Assembly: GCA_019055375.1 (NCBI GenBank)
Contig: JAHQIW010000666.1
Span: 23,190-87,189 of the forward strand
Length of the DNA: 64,000 nucleotides
Reading direction: 5' to 3'
Source: Parelaphostrongylus tenuis
Taxonomy: Eukaryota > Nematoda > Chromadorea > Rhabditida > Metastrongylidae
Shown here: piece by piece, positions 1-10,798 of the stretch
Numbering within the stretch: the stretch's first letter is position 1
How the letters are laid out: each line of letters begins with the position of its first letter
Notes under the pieces: generated by a model
Seen by the model: only the letters and a program-made list of their open reading frames with translations
What the model was told of the DNA's origin: nothing
Database searches by the model: none
Translations under genes and position numbers: made by a program

Positions 1-600
1 CCGGTGAGATCGGCTAGCTAACTCGTTGGACAGCGATCAAGCTTAGAACCTCTTCCCGGTACCAAAGCGCATTTGCGTTTCCGTGTATCTTAAAACTTGA
101 GGCATGCTTTTCAATATGCTAGCTAGTACTAGTTTTACACAACGAATTGCCATCGAGAAAATAAATAAATTCGCCGGCCAATGGGACAAGGACCGTCCTG
201 CTCTCTGAAGAACTATTAAATGAGTTTAGTATATTTCGGCATGGCAAAAATCATTTTTGAAAGGGCAGCGTTGAGGGACTTCACTTCATTCGCACAGTTA
301 TCCACCCTTCCTGTTTAGCCATATGGAAGGGCGACTAAGACAAAGAATCAGAAAGGTAATATTACTGTGTACACTCGATTTGAATAATCACTGTATTGAC
401 ATTGACATGATTAAAGAAACCAAAACAGTAACAAAGATAATAGAAATCACGTATAAGATCAGCGATATAACAGAGCAGAGTTGACAAAGCTGACATAGAA
501 GTGAGCTTCATCTGAAACGAGAGTTCCGCTCTACTAGAGTCGTCCCTGCTACGGCGAATTCGTTACTGATAATTACAGTGAGTGGAACCAATGTCGATTA
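1..600. other. No recognisable gene
   Basis: AT-rich sequence with no open frame of interest and no paired splice signals. No repeat shared with the rest of the window was recognised here. Confidence 0.5.
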
Positions 601-654
601 GCACTCGACATGAAAGTACTGGTTATTATAGAAAATGGAAACAGTAGGTGCTGG

Positions 655-930
655 TCATCTGGGGCGCCGTCGCCGAGCGGTTGTGATGGTGGTCACTGCG
701 TGAATGGAGCCGAGCTCCACCTCCTACTTCTCTCCGGCAGTCAGCAACAACGTCCTATGGAACGACACGACAAGGCTAACCTCGAACTGCAAAGAGACTC
801 GTTCAACCAGTATTCTACGCCGTTCAAGAAGAAGAAGAAAAACGAATTATTGCTAGGTGTATTGGGATCCGCACAGTGAAAGAAAAACACTTTAATGACG
901 GATCAAATAAAGTGCTAAAGAGGTAGTAGT
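655..930 (+). repeat. SINE family B copy B1, with Ser/Leu-like tRNA head
   Basis: The head reads GCCGAGCGGTTGTGATGG, like the A box of a Ser/Leu-type tRNA. A B-box-like GGAGCCGAGCTCC follows about 35 bp later. The body is clearly homologous to 57412-57660: both have a block around CTCTCCG.CAGTCA.CA and another around ATGGAACGACAC. The tail (GAAGAAGA, then GGATCCGCACAGTGAA, then GACGGATCAAATAAAGTGC) recurs in more than ten other places in the window. The 89-codon open frame at 610-879 lies across the repeat and is not a gene. Confidence 0.7.
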
Positions 931-1194
931 CATTACAGTGACAACTAGAGCTCGATAACGATTACTGTTCACTAAAGTGAGGGCCAATAAGGAGTTTCTT
1001 GCCATTGTAATGGAAAAAGCCAATGTCGATGAGATTTCAATGAAATCGCTCTTGCTAGAGCATCAAGATTGATATGATGTCTTAGTCAAGTTTAAAATGT
1101 GTTGTGTTACTGATTTATTGTATAGTTGAGCAGGTATTGAGCTGTCAGTGCGATGTCTCCACAATAACAATGGTTATCTCTTTTATGATGGAGG

Positions 1195-1450
1195 AAAGCG
1201 AGGTGGTTAACAACATAGTCTAACAGGAAACAAGGTACTGGTTCGGTTCTCGCAAAGGCTCGCCTGTAATAACGCGGGGAGGCCATATCTCGGCTGTTTC
1301 TAATATCGCAAACAGAATTGTCACGACTCAAATTCCATAACATTCATGATGAAGATAGATTCTCGAGCAGTATTAGAGGCAAAATTGGAAATAGTTTCAC
1401 TCTTGACTGTTTGTATTTAAGCCTCGCTCAAAAACAATAATAATCTGATA
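1195..1450 (+). repeat. SINE family B copy B2
   Basis: A tRNA-like head (GGTGGTTAACAACATAGTC for the A box, TGGTTCGGTTCTC for the B box) is followed by CGCAAAGGCTCGCC and by ACATTCATGATGAAGA. Both later blocks are shared with the copy at 39905-40200. The copy is diverged and loses similarity near 1440. Confidence 0.5.
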
Positions 1451-1454
1451 ATCT

Positions 1455-2185
1455 GTCATCATGTTAAGATATTTGGGCATTTTTTGAAATGTTTGAATAT
1501 TCAAAACCTTTGAGCACCTCGAATAGTGAGTTTGAGGAAGTCGATTGAGAAGTGCTAGGCAAAAAAATGCAATGACCGGTTATACCTGGTTTATAATCCT
1601 GCCAATGTCAGTTGCTTAACATCAATATCGACTTTTCTTCTGGAGTAGGGAGCAATATTCGCCAATGATGACACTACACACTGATTACTGTCGTTGATGT
1701 AGATGTAAGTGAAGGAGTAATGGTATTTCGTACGAAGAAGACGATAGCAAAACCGTCATTTCTCAACATGACAATGCTGAAAGTAATCTTTGCCTCTCTC
1801 TCATTCCTGGTTCGAACGGGCGCAGCTGCAGTCACTGATTACCGAACACAAAATAGTCATAATGTTGGCATTTCCCTGCTTAGTTTGATTCTAACTTGGT
1901 AATTAATCTCAGATTAAGAATAAAGTAAAATCCTTATCGTAAAAATTAGCTCCGGAACAATCCATAACTTTTCAATTAGGCGAAAACCTTACCAGTGGTT
2001 CCATTCCGTTGTGACATTTGAACCTGTCCTTTCCGTAAAACACTAGGCTTTTCGCTCTGTTTGAGAGTGCAAGAAGGTCAATCAGGTTTCCGAACTGTCT
2101 TGTATTTGCTACAAAAAACTCTTTTCTATGAGCTCTTCTGTGCCCTGATATTTATATAAGTAGTGTCTTTATAATTTAATCCATC
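1455..2185. other. No recognisable gene; possible upstream part of a mariner relic
   Basis: AT-rich sequence without a supportable coding exon. It lies directly upstream of the mariner C-terminal relic and may contain decayed transposon sequence, but no transposase motif could be read in it. Confidence 0.4.
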
Positions 2186-2189
2186 AGAA

Positions 2190-2580
2190 ATAATGCCAAA
2201 GTCTACGGAAAGCAACTCAGTGTTGCAGCAGAAGTGGGAGATACGCGTCCGAAACGGCTCAGTGCTGCCCTTCTCCAGGGAAACGATTGACTCCGCACAT
2301 TGCAAGGTTGACTGGTCACATTTTGGACAAGCTGAACTGAACCGGATACCATACCCACCGTATAGCCCTGATACTGCTTCACCGACTTATCATCCATTCT
2401 ATTCCTTTGAGCAGCATTTGAAGGAGAAAAATTGTAAACACTGCAACAAGCTGAAAAGTGACCTAACCGACTTCTTTGAACATCAACCTCTTTCTTTGTG
2501 GGATTAAGGCATCCAGTATTTGCTCAGCAAATGGCTGGATGCCATTGGTAATGATGGTGATTATATCGTTGATTGATTAA
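2190..2580 (+). pseudogene. mariner-family transposase relic, C-terminal part
   Basis: Two frames together give a degraded mariner C-terminus. One frame reads KRLTPHIARLTGHILDKL, matching the DNARPH-type segment around the second catalytic Asp. The main frame reads YPPYSPDTASPTYHPFYSFE, the classic mariner PPYSPDL.PSDYH motif, then DFFEHQPLSLWD. After the stop at about 2505 another frame gives GIQYLLSKWLDAIGNDGDYI, the usual transposase end. The N-terminal helix-turn-helix and the first catalytic Asp were not found. Frameshifts and stops make it non-functional. The family call is firm; the subfamily is not assigned. Confidence 0.85.
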
Positions 2581-2930
2581 TTTTGTTGATCGCGAAGTTG
2601 ATCGAGAGACTGTCATCGAAGCAACTGGGGAGGATTCGATTTTGATTTTAGGTTGATGGTGCATGTTCTAAATAGTGCTGTTAGGCTATTTTATTGACTT
2701 TTGGTTAATTAATTCGGCGATTATTGCTCTAGTGCCAAAGCTTATGAGAATCATAATCTGCTTCCTTTTATTGTGGCGACTGTTATCAAAGTAATTTTCC
2801 ACTGTCTTTTAAATGTTCAACAACCTTTGTTGTTTTGGCCACTTTATTTTACACTCTTGAGTCAGTAATCATGAAACTGAGTGCGAAGTATATCTTTTGG
2901 AGATGGTCATTGCTCAGTTGAAAACTTGTG
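2581..2930. other. No gene; AT-rich spacer between mariner relic and LINE
   Basis: AT-rich sequence, probably the 3' end of the mariner relic plus flank. No terminal inverted repeat could be matched with confidence. Confidence 0.4.
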
Positions 2931-4597
2931 AGCATGATCTCACCTGTATCACCTGTCGTCCCGCTGATCGTCGAGTGACTCGAGCGGGTACCAGCAACTC
3001 TTCCATTATTCCCTATCGCGTGCAAGAGTATCCCTGTGGGTCCTCCTCGCTCTAGAATTCGCTGATCATCATATCTTTCTTCTAGCGGTTTCGTGAAAAA
3101 ATCGCACCAGCTGCTCAGTGGATTTCCTTTAGAGCGCCTGACGTCCCGAGGAATCCAGTCGGTGACGTCTTTCGTCCATCGGTTGTCGTTGAAGCGCATC
3201 ACGTGTCCGGCCCACCTTATTTTCGATATTCTGGCGTGTAGAACGGCGTCCCTGATTTTCGATCTTTGACGTAGGTCGGAACTTCGGATCCTTTCTCTCA
3301 TTTGCGAGATACGGGATATTCCTAGCATCGACCTTTCGACTGCGCGTTCGATAACGTCAAGTGATCTTTCATCCTGCTTACGTAGCGACCAGGTTTCTGC
3401 TGCATACCTTAGGGCAGGGATAATTGTCGAGTTAGAAAGGTGGGCACGGAGTCGGATGTTTTTTGTATTCTTCACTACATCTTCGATGCTCTTAAACGTT
3501 CCCCAAGCCGCTCGCTTCCTCCTGCTCAACTCTGGAGCTAGGTTGTTCATCATGTTGATTTCACGACCTAGATAGACGTAACTGGAGCATTCGGAGATTG
3601 TCGTTCCGTTTAGCGTGAATGGGGCATTCGAAACCCATCCGTTCCTCATGAACATTGTTTTCGTTGGATTTAGTTGAAGACCAATTTTTTCCACAGGCGT
3701 TATCGAAATCGGTCAGCATTCGTTCCGCTTGACTGATGTTTGGTGTTATGAGAACGATATGGTCAGCAAAGCGATGATGGTTTAATTGTCGACCGTCAAT
3801 TTTCACTCCCATATCGTCCCATTCTAATGTTCGTATGACGTTTTGTAGGGTGGCAGTGAATAATTTTGGCGAAATTGTATCGCCTTGCCGAACCCCTCTT
3901 CCTATGTCAATGGTGATATTGTTGTTGAATGGAGATATTTTGGCCGTGAAATCTTTATAAAGCTTACGAAGGATATTTATTTACCGAGAGGTTACGCCCT
4001 GGTCATCCAGAGCCTCTATTACAGCTTCTGTTTCCACTGAATCGAAGGCTTTCTTCAGATCGTTGAAAGTGAGACAGAGTGGTTGCTTGTACTCTCGTGA
4101 AACTTCAATGAGTCTTGTAATCGTGCGGATGTAGTCTATGGTACTGAATCCTTTTCGGAACCTTGTTCGCATAGCTGTCCTTCGTCTAGTGTTCTGTCAA
4201 TCCTGTTTAGAATGACTCGAGTAAAGAGTTTATAGAGAACGGACAGCAAGCATATTGGGCGATTATTGCTCAAGTCGTGAAGGTCTCCCTTGTTGAACAA
4301 GAATACGGTGTTGCTGATTTTCCATTGAATAGGGACCTTGCATTCTGACAGGTAGCGAGTGAAGAGCCGAGCCACGGTGTTGAGGAGATCTGGCGGCAGA
4401 TTCTTCAGGTGTTCTGGTCTAATTCTGTCTGGACTGGGTGTTGTTCTGTTTTTCACCGACGATATAGCATGTCGGATTTCGGAAGGGAGGACCGGTGAAA
4501 CGACATATTCGTCCTCTTTCAATTTATGTGACGGTAAGAGGGCCTGGCTAGCCAAGAGATCCGAATAGTATTGGTGGATGATTTTTTCCAGAGCCAT
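2849..4597 (-). pseudogene. LINE reverse transcriptase, frameshifted and with mutated active site
   Basis: The RT domain spans several frames. 4597-4165 holds fingers motifs (NRTTPSPDRIRPEHLKNLP, then NNRPICLLSVLYKLFTRVIL). 4172-3981 holds FRKGFSTIDYI and motif A, FNDLKKAFDSV. 3980-3690 holds GVRQGDTISPKLF and motif C. 3694-2849 holds GLQLNPTKTMFM and the C-terminal region, including a KIRWAGHVMRFNDNRW-type block. Motif C should be FADD but reads FADH, with the His codon at 3759-3761, so a catalytic Asp is lost. An in-frame stop sits at 3981-3983, and frame changes fall near 4165 and 3690. + strand open frames here are antisense shadows. Confidence 0.9.
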
Positions 4598-4826
4598 TCT
4601 CGAAGCTGTAAGTGTCCCGTCAGGGTATCGGAGTGCAATCGTCTTGGCCTTATAGTTGATGAAGCCTCGCTAAGCTTTTCGAATGCTCTTCCCACCTTCT
4701 ACAGCTTCTGTCATAAGTGCTGCTCTTCTCTCTTTGAGGTCTTCTTTTATCGCTCTCTGCAGCGTTTCGCAAGTTCGGACGTAAGGTTTCGGTTGCCTGC
4801 AGCTCGTGCAACTCCGCGTTGACGTA

Positions 4827-5890
4827 TCAGCTTGAGTGTCTGCGGAGACAAACGTCTCTTCGTGACCTTGGACTCTCGGCTTTCATAGCGCTAACGTGAA
4901 GATATTCAACGAGTCGATCGTATTCTTCGCCGATGTTGTCGACAACGGTATCTTCCCAAGAGCCGACTAATGATTTGAATACATCCCAGTTTATGGTAGT
5001 TCTGGGACTTCGTTGTTTGAATTTAGCGGCTTTCTCTCCTCTTCTCGAAAAGCGGAACGTTGCGCGAGAAAGACGATGGTCTGATTCCGTGTAGAACTTA
5101 GGAACAACAGCGACATCTGTCAGGGAAATCCTTCCATTCACTAAGATGTGATCTATTTCGTTATGGTATTCTCCATTGGGAGACTTCCACGTCCATCGCT
5201 GAGAAAGAGGCTTTTGGAGTTGCGAGTTACCATGTATGGTTTGGGTCGTCATAATAAACTCAGATAGCCTCTCACCCTCTTCATTCCATTCTAGTCCGTG
5301 AGTCCCTATGTGACGTTCTTCAGACGTTCTTCTAGGTCCAGTTTTTGAGTTAAAATCGCCGACAATGACCTTGAAGAATCTACGATCTTCTCTAAAGAGT
5401 TTTTCGAGGTCCATATAGAACGCTTTTGCTTCGTCTTAGTCATAGTTTGATGTTGGTACGTAAGCAACGAAATACGGGTTGTTAGTCGTTCAAGCGAATC
5501 AATGCTCACGCTCAAATTCCATTTGACGAGAACGCTAACGCCGCCGACTCCTCTGCGATCGCATGTACCAAGGAGCAGTTCTTCTCCGGTGTCATAAACA
5601 GCGTGAAAAGGATGGCGCCTTATCGTCTCAGCCAGGCCGATGACGTCGTACCTAATTCTTCTTGCTTGAATCAATAGATCTTCTACAGCGGATTCGTGAA
5701 CAAGGGTTCTTGCCTTGTAGGTACAGATCGTCATTTTAGTCCGTTTCGATCTTGGCAGCCTGGTTCGGCTCTGAGATTTTAGCAGCCTCTCCGTACTCGT
5801 CCTGCCTGGCGCTGCCGTATCAGGAGCACTGTTCGGGGTCAGGGGAATGAGGCCCATATTTGTTACTGTTTTTGGTATTTTGATACCCAC
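4827..5890 (-). pseudogene. LINE endonuclease domain (APE/exonuclease III fold), frameshifted
   Basis: Two overlapping frames (5890-5306 and 5414-4827) make up an AP-endonuclease-like domain, which in intact elements nicks target DNA to start target-primed reverse transcription. The first frame has a TICTYKARTL start and LAETIRR, the region of the catalytic Glu. The second has VIVGDFNSKTG (the GDFN metal/phosphate motif), NEIDHILVN and ESDHRLSRATF (the SDH motif with catalytic Asp-His). The frame change lies near 5410, where the first frame degenerates into a lysine-rich run. The start at 5890 is chosen because the untranslated region shared with copy B ends about there. Confidence 0.85.
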
Positions 5891-6255
5891 ATTATAGCTT
5901 GACAGGGCTCTAAACGTGGGGGCTGGGTACTCACGAGTAGCATGCCAGTCTTTCTCTGAGGAGCGGGAGGAGCTTATTTGTTGGAGGCGACTCCTAACCG
6001 CCTCCCATGTACTTCCCTGCCTCTTGATTGCAGGCTCTTGGCCGACTATACTCGTAGAAATAGAGTTTTTGTCAAGTCGGCGCTACAGAAGCAGGGGTGC
6101 TCTCCCCTGAATCCACCTGCGTCTCTGGGAAGCATACGATCGCTTTTGGTTCGCGTTTATTCCCCTATCCACCAACTGGGGACGCGCCACGTGCCCTCGC
6201 GACTAACCGGGCGAGATCCCTCGAAGAGGGAGGTCCGTGGGAGCATGATCTAGGA
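5891..6255 (-). repeat. 5' untranslated region of LINE copy A
   Basis: This stretch is matched, in reverse orientation, by 8700-9045 in copy B. Shared blocks include GGTGGATAGGGGAA, ACGCAGGTGGATTCAG and CGCCTCCAACAAATAAGC. Several short open frames occur on the + strand but they follow the repeat and do not resemble any gene. Confidence 0.75.
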
Positions 6256-6289
6256 TTAGAAAATTGTCTAGAGAGTCCGTCATAGGCAC

Positions 6290-7905
6290 TGCATAATTCC
6301 CAATGTTTATACAAGTATGTTTCTAGTTCTGCCTTTTATCCTGACGGCTTTGGCTTTAAGCAGTACGAGTGACGGGTGAAGGATCTGGGTTAATGTTGAG
6401 ATTATCAGAAAACTGGTTCAGCTTCCTTATACTGAATAGAGAGTGGGTCCTTTCTGTCATAACGAGTAGCGATATCAGTAATAGATCGATCAGTTATGGA
6501 TGTTTCGAAGGCAACTCACTACAGTTTCACAATGAACTCGAGAAGCTTTCGTATCTATTCCTTCACTGACTTTCACTGCAATGTCCAATCGGGTTACTCT
6601 AGCTCTATATATTTGCTAGTTGAATTTTTGTGACCTTATAAGGAAGTTTGAGTGTTAGCTTCTTTATTGAATTCATATTTTCAAACAATAGAATCGTTAT
6701 CTTTTTCAGAGTTGGCGAACGTTTTGGCCATCACTGCCAAGTTTATGAGGCCGTTTCTCGATGATTTGATAGAATTTTTCTCACAATTGTCAATACCTCA
6801 ATGTCTTATTTGCTTCTCAGGATTTCAACAGTTGTTCATTTCCTGCACATTTGAAGTCAGGTATGCTTGCCATTAATTATTATCTTTTTTTCTCCTGTTT
6901 CGAATTTTGGATGAAATTTTGTAATCCTCTACCCAGTAAACGTCCTATACATTTTACATCCTGAAAGTCCATTTTACTTCTTTTTCTGTACTGGTAGTGC
7001 TCGCTGTACCAGAGTTTTTGTCTAAGCAATTATAGGTTCAGCCAAACAAGGTCAGTGAAAGGTGGAAATAGAAAGAAGATTGAACGCGGGATTGATTGCC
7101 TTTCACTAAAGACTGCGATTAGTTGGAGCTGAGTATGATATAACTTCCAGTCCAGTCAGCTCGTTCAAGGTCATCATTGTTTTAACGGTAAACCATCATT
7201 TCCGATCTCTGAGACTGAGCAACATTGGACCTGGCTAGGACCTATATAGCTAATACGACTTTGGACAATGAAAAGTTTCCGGTAAAGACAAAGAAGATTG
7301 AATTCTTTATGGAAATAATGGGATAGAAAGTGATTTCAGTACATTCTCATTCAATAGAATCGCGGACTAGGCAATTGAGCAATTTGTACACCTGATTTTA
7401 CTCATTTCAGGGCGCTTACGTAATCTGTAAAGGCCACCAAAAGACTCAGTGACATCTACAAATTGTTTGAGAGTCACTGTACAATTTTCGCTATAATATT
7501 TGCAGCCTGTGCTAGTGTGAAAACATGTTCCGCAATCTTCGCAATTGTTTGTTGACGTTGTAGTTGAGTAGGAAACTTGAGTCCAATCGTTTCTTTGATG
7601 GGTGCGATGCTATGTATTTCCAATTTATGATTTTTAGAATGCGTCAAAGTAGTCGTAGGTGCCTTGTGAGGAGACATAGTCTTTTGTATATACATCGATA
7701 ATTGTCTATATATGGCATAACAAATGCAGCGGATTTAGTGAAAGAACATTGCGTTGTAGTATCATATGATTTCTTGTAGATACAATTGGAATTGACGAAA
7801 CGAAACACTACAGAATGGAGTTTGTTGGAGAAGGTTGATTGCATGCCTGCATAGTGGCTACGTCAGTGCATGAACTTGGGCATTTGGGCCCCTCATATAA
7901 ACGAT
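6290..7905. other. No recognisable gene
   Basis: AT-rich. A short exon-like pattern lies on the + strand: an acceptor TCTTTTTCAG ending near 6710, open sequence, and a CAG/GTATGC donor near 6861. Its translation matches nothing I recognise and no partner exon was found. The - strand frames at 7474-7844 are also unrecognised. Confidence 0.4.
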
Positions 7906-8143
7906 GGAAGGATAAAGCTCTCGGTGTTTAAGGTGATTTTTACATATCCAGCTTTTACATTGCGACTCACGGTGGCCTTCTGCTGCAACGAGTCAGTGCT
8001 ACTCAGACAAGTTCGAGACCTGTTTGTACCAATTTACCGGCCTTTTAGGGATGGATGGCTTGATGAGCCATGAGAGCAAAATCGAGCCATTGACCTCGTG
8101 TGCGCAGCAGAGCACCTCTAACCACTGCGTCAAATGAGCTCAT
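7906..8143 (-). repeat. SINE family A copy A1, internally deleted
   Basis: Read on the - strand, it starts with a tRNA-like head (CGCAGTGGTTAGAGGTGCTC), then a B-box-like TCGATTTTGCTC, and ends in the family tail CGAGAGCTTTATCC. Compared with A4 and A6 it lacks about 60 bp, including the GATGCGCCATGCATTCG-type block before the tail. Confidence 0.8.
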
Positions 8144-8217
8144 AACCCTTTATATATTACACATAAAGTATGTAAATGACATTAAAAAGAGAGATCAATA
8201 TGGCATAGGCGAAAAAG

Positions 8218-8697
8218 GCATCACCTATACCACCTGTCGTCCTGCTGATCGTCGAGAGTCTCGAGCGTGTTTCAGCAACTCTTCCATTTTATCCTATTGC
8301 GTAGCAAAAGCAGCCCAGTAGGTGCGCCTTGCTCTAGGCATCCACTGAGCATCATATCTTTCTTCTATGTCTTGTGAAGAAATCGAACTAACGGGGCGGT
8401 GATCTTCCTGTAGGGCGCTTAATATCCCGAGGAATCCAGTCGGTAACGGCTCTTGTCCATCGGTTGTCGTTAAAGCCCAGCACGTGTCCGGCCTACTTTA
8501 TTTTCAATATCCTGGCGTGTAGAACGGCGTCTCTGATCTTATTTGCGAGATAGAGGATACTCCTAGCATCGAACTCTCGGCTGCGCGTTCAGTAGCGCTA
8601 AGTGATCTTTCATACTGCTTAAGTAGCGATCAGGTTTCTGCTGCATACGTTAAGGCAGGAATAATCGTTGATTCGAAAAGGTGGGCACGGAGTCGAA
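8218..8697 (-). mobile_element. LINE copy B, 3' segment (same orientation as copy A)
   Basis: Similar throughout to 2936-3460 of copy A, for example CCGAGGAATCCAGTCGGTAACG, GTGTCCGGCC and GTGGGCACGGAGTCG. It encodes the decayed C-terminal region after the RT. It ends abruptly at about 8697, where the sequence switches to the inverted 5' segment. Confidence 0.85.
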
Positions 8698-9095
8698 TGT
8701 TCTTTCTCTCCCTCTTTCCACGGATCTCCCTCTTTGAGAGATCCCATCCGCTTGATCTCGAGGTTCCCAGGTGGTGGATAGGGGAAGCAAAGGCGAACCA
8801 AAAGCGGCCTTGTGCTTCCCGGAGACGCAGGTGGATTCAGAAGATGGGCTCCTTGCTTTTGCAGCGCCGATTTTATCAAGCTCTATTTCTACAAGTCAAG
8901 TCGGCCAAAAGCCTGCATTCAAACCGCTGGGAAGTACATGGGACATGGTTAGGAATCGCCTCCAACAAATAAGCTCCTCCTGCTCCTTCTAGAGAGACTG
9001 GCAAACTACTCGTGGGTACTCGGCCCCCAAGTTTAAAACTAGCAAGCTATACGTTGCGAATCAAAATGCTAGAAACAGCAACAAAAGGAATAAGG
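8698..9095 (+). mobile_element. LINE copy B, inverted 5' segment
   Basis: This matches the 5' untranslated region and the first few codons of copy A (6240 down to about 5850) but in the opposite orientation to the adjoining 3' segment. The end nearest the junction is the element's 5'-most part, and the outer end is the more internal part. That is the arrangement expected from twin priming. The open frames at 8697-8972 and 8771-8992 are read across this repeat and are not genes. Confidence 0.8.
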
Positions 9096-9388
9096 ACCAA
9101 CAATAATCTTATCAGAGGTTACTTCCGGAGTGAGGTGAACTTGTAGAAGGCGAATTCAACAATAGAGCTGTCGACTACTGCCCAAAGAGAATGGACTGGA
9201 TTATGCAGAAACATAAGAAGATGCATGAAATAGTGGGCTCTTATCTAAATAGTGAATTGTTATCCTCGTCTTGGAGTGAGAGTTGAAGTGATGTTCCATG
9301 TCAGAGGGATAAATAATCTGGCTTGTTATAAGACTGATACGACAAATACATTGTATATACCTACTACAGATTAACAGTTACTAAGAAG
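9096..9388. other. No recognisable gene
   Basis: Sequence between LINE copy B and SINE A2. The exact outer end of the LINE could not be fixed and no target-site duplication was identified. Confidence 0.35.
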
Positions 9389-9389
9389 C

Positions 9390-9742
9390 GGAACCCATGT
9401 GACGCGGTGGTCAGAGATGCTCTGCCTGATGGTTCAATCTCGCGCTCGTGGCTCAATAGGTCATCGATCCTCCCTTGGTCGGTAAACTGGTACCAGACTG
9501 ATTGCGAACTTGTCTGGAAGGATAAGTAACACTGACCCGATAGAAGGGGAGGCCATTGTGAGTCATTGTCGTCTAAATATGCAGTCATCACCTCTAAGTC
9601 TAAATATGCAATCAATCACCTCAAACGTTTAAAGTCTAACTATGCAATCAATCACCTCAAACGAAGTTAGAAATTGGACACGAATGCCTGATACATTCCT
9701 CAGAGATTAATCAAAGCCGAGAGCTTTGCCTTTTATCTTAAG
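9390..9742 (+). repeat. SINE family A copy A2, with internal triplication
   Basis: Head GACGCGGTGGTCAGAGATGC, B-box-like GGTTCAATCTCGCGC, middle block CGGTAAACTGGTACCAGACT, and tail GCCGAGAGCTTTGCCTTTTA. A unit of about 32 bp beginning GTCTAAATATGCA is present three times in tandem (about 9571, 9598 and 9634). Other copies carry it once. Confidence 0.85.
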
Positions 9743-9744
9743 GA

Positions 9745-10610
9745 GTGGCAAAAGGTGCACCGATTAACTATACCTATAAACTTGGACAATCAAGGGATGA
9801 TAGAAAGTCTAGTTCACAGCGTATTTCCTTGACAGCTTCAGTCGTTAATATTGACATTTGGAATTTACAAATTTGCAATTTGATTTTTCTATTAATGAGC
9901 ACCTACAGTTAATAGACGTAAAAAAAGCGAAAGCGACATCACTTCAATAATAAAGTTTTCAAGTCAAAAATAGATATGTAGTCAATACATCCCACTTTTT
10001 CCGACTATTATTGATCTCTTTTCTTACCTAAACGATCAGGGCAGGGTGATGATGAATGATTTTGGTAAGGTAATATTGGTTACACTATTAAAGCTGTCTA
10101 TGTAAATGGATAGATTTTCAATATCAAAGAACGTAGTTTGTGAAGAATTAAAGAAGGATCACCGTGTACTAAGTAAGGATAACTGAGGAAGCGGATGACT
10201 ATCCGAAGTTGCGGCGATTTATCTTCCTTATAAATATGTTGAAGATTCTTTTAGTTTGAAAATTCATAGTGAAAAGGCATCATCACTACTAGACTTAGTA
10301 TGATTCACAGACAATCTATTCACGATTGTCGTACTTCCTTATTGTTTCTTATGCCAGCCTCTCGCATCTTTTTCCCAGTTAACTCCTTATTTCATTCGAT
10401 CTTCTGTAGCGTCTATTTTCTGCATCGCAAAAACGATTGTCCCAGTAAATTCGGAGCTTCCTCATTCTTTCATTCCTTTAGCGCATTTCTTCTGCATCGA
10501 ACTTTTTTAGTACGGTACTTTGTAAAAAGTATCTAGTAGAACACATGGTATACTGGTAATTGTCAGCTGAGTATACCGTGACCTTGCCTTTGTGACATTT
10601 TCAAAAAACA
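9745..10610. other. Upstream region of the protease; no other gene seen
   Basis: AT-rich, with no recognised repeat. It should contain the protease promoter, but no specific element can be named. The 78-codon frame at 10300-10536 has no recognisable domain. Confidence 0.4.
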
Positions 10611-10622
10611 ATCTCTTTGCAG
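10611..10622 (+). promoter_or_regulatory. Possible trans-splice acceptor of the protease mRNA
   Basis: ATCTCTTTGCAG is a pyrimidine-rich 3' splice signal ending 40 bases before the chosen ATG. No good 5' donor was seen upstream, so it could be a spliced-leader acceptor (outron end), as is common in nematodes. It could also be the 3' end of a non-coding first intron. Confidence 0.35.
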
Positions 10623-10662
10623 CATTTACAATCCAATCAACGTTAACAACCAACACTCAATA

Positions 10663-10798
10663 ATGGATTTGCTCATCGCAGTGCTTTTGACCACTATAAT
10701 CTCTCAAGGTTACGCTTGCAAGTCCATAAACTGGAAAGATTTTGCGAAAGACCTGGCTTGCTCTCTGGACAAACATCAGTGTGGAAAGCTTCCTGATG
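10663..10798 (+). CDS. Protease exon 1: signal peptide and propeptide
   Basis: The exon has 136 bases and ends in phase 1 at GATG/GTAAGT. It encodes a hydrophobic secretion signal with likely cleavage near GYA/CKS, and a short Cys-containing propeptide (CSLDKHQCGKLPD). This is where repeat insertion has been tolerated most: the following intron is 2.8 kb. Confidence 0.8.

Larger units (their letters stand above)
2935..6255 (-). mobile_element. LINE copy A: nearly full-length APE-type non-LTR retrotransposon
   Basis: The element reads leftward: a 5' untranslated region (about 6255-5890), an APE endonuclease (about 5890-4830), a linker, and a reverse transcriptase plus C-terminal region (4597-2849). 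The 3' end is placed near 2935 because two other copies begin their similarity at the equivalent base (8218 and about 11083). The shared 3' region carries ACCTGTCGTCC just inside the end on the + strand. The architecture, with one endonuclease plus RT polyprotein and no gag-like ORF1 seen, fits RTE-like elements, but the clade is inference. At least four frame changes, one internal stop and a mutated RT active site show that it is dead. Confidence 0.88.

Noticed and set aside
4359..4822. + strand open frames across the LINE
   Set aside because: Antisense shadows of the endonuclease-reverse transcriptase frames.
6652..6876. 74-codon frame with acceptor-like and donor-like sites
   Set aside because: Hydrophobic peptide with no known domain. 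Acceptor-like TTTTTCAG sites are common in AT-rich DNA.
8697..8992. Overlapping open frames of 91 and 73 codons
   Set aside because: They are read from the inverted LINE 5' untranslated region and have counterparts at 5916-6285 for the same reason.
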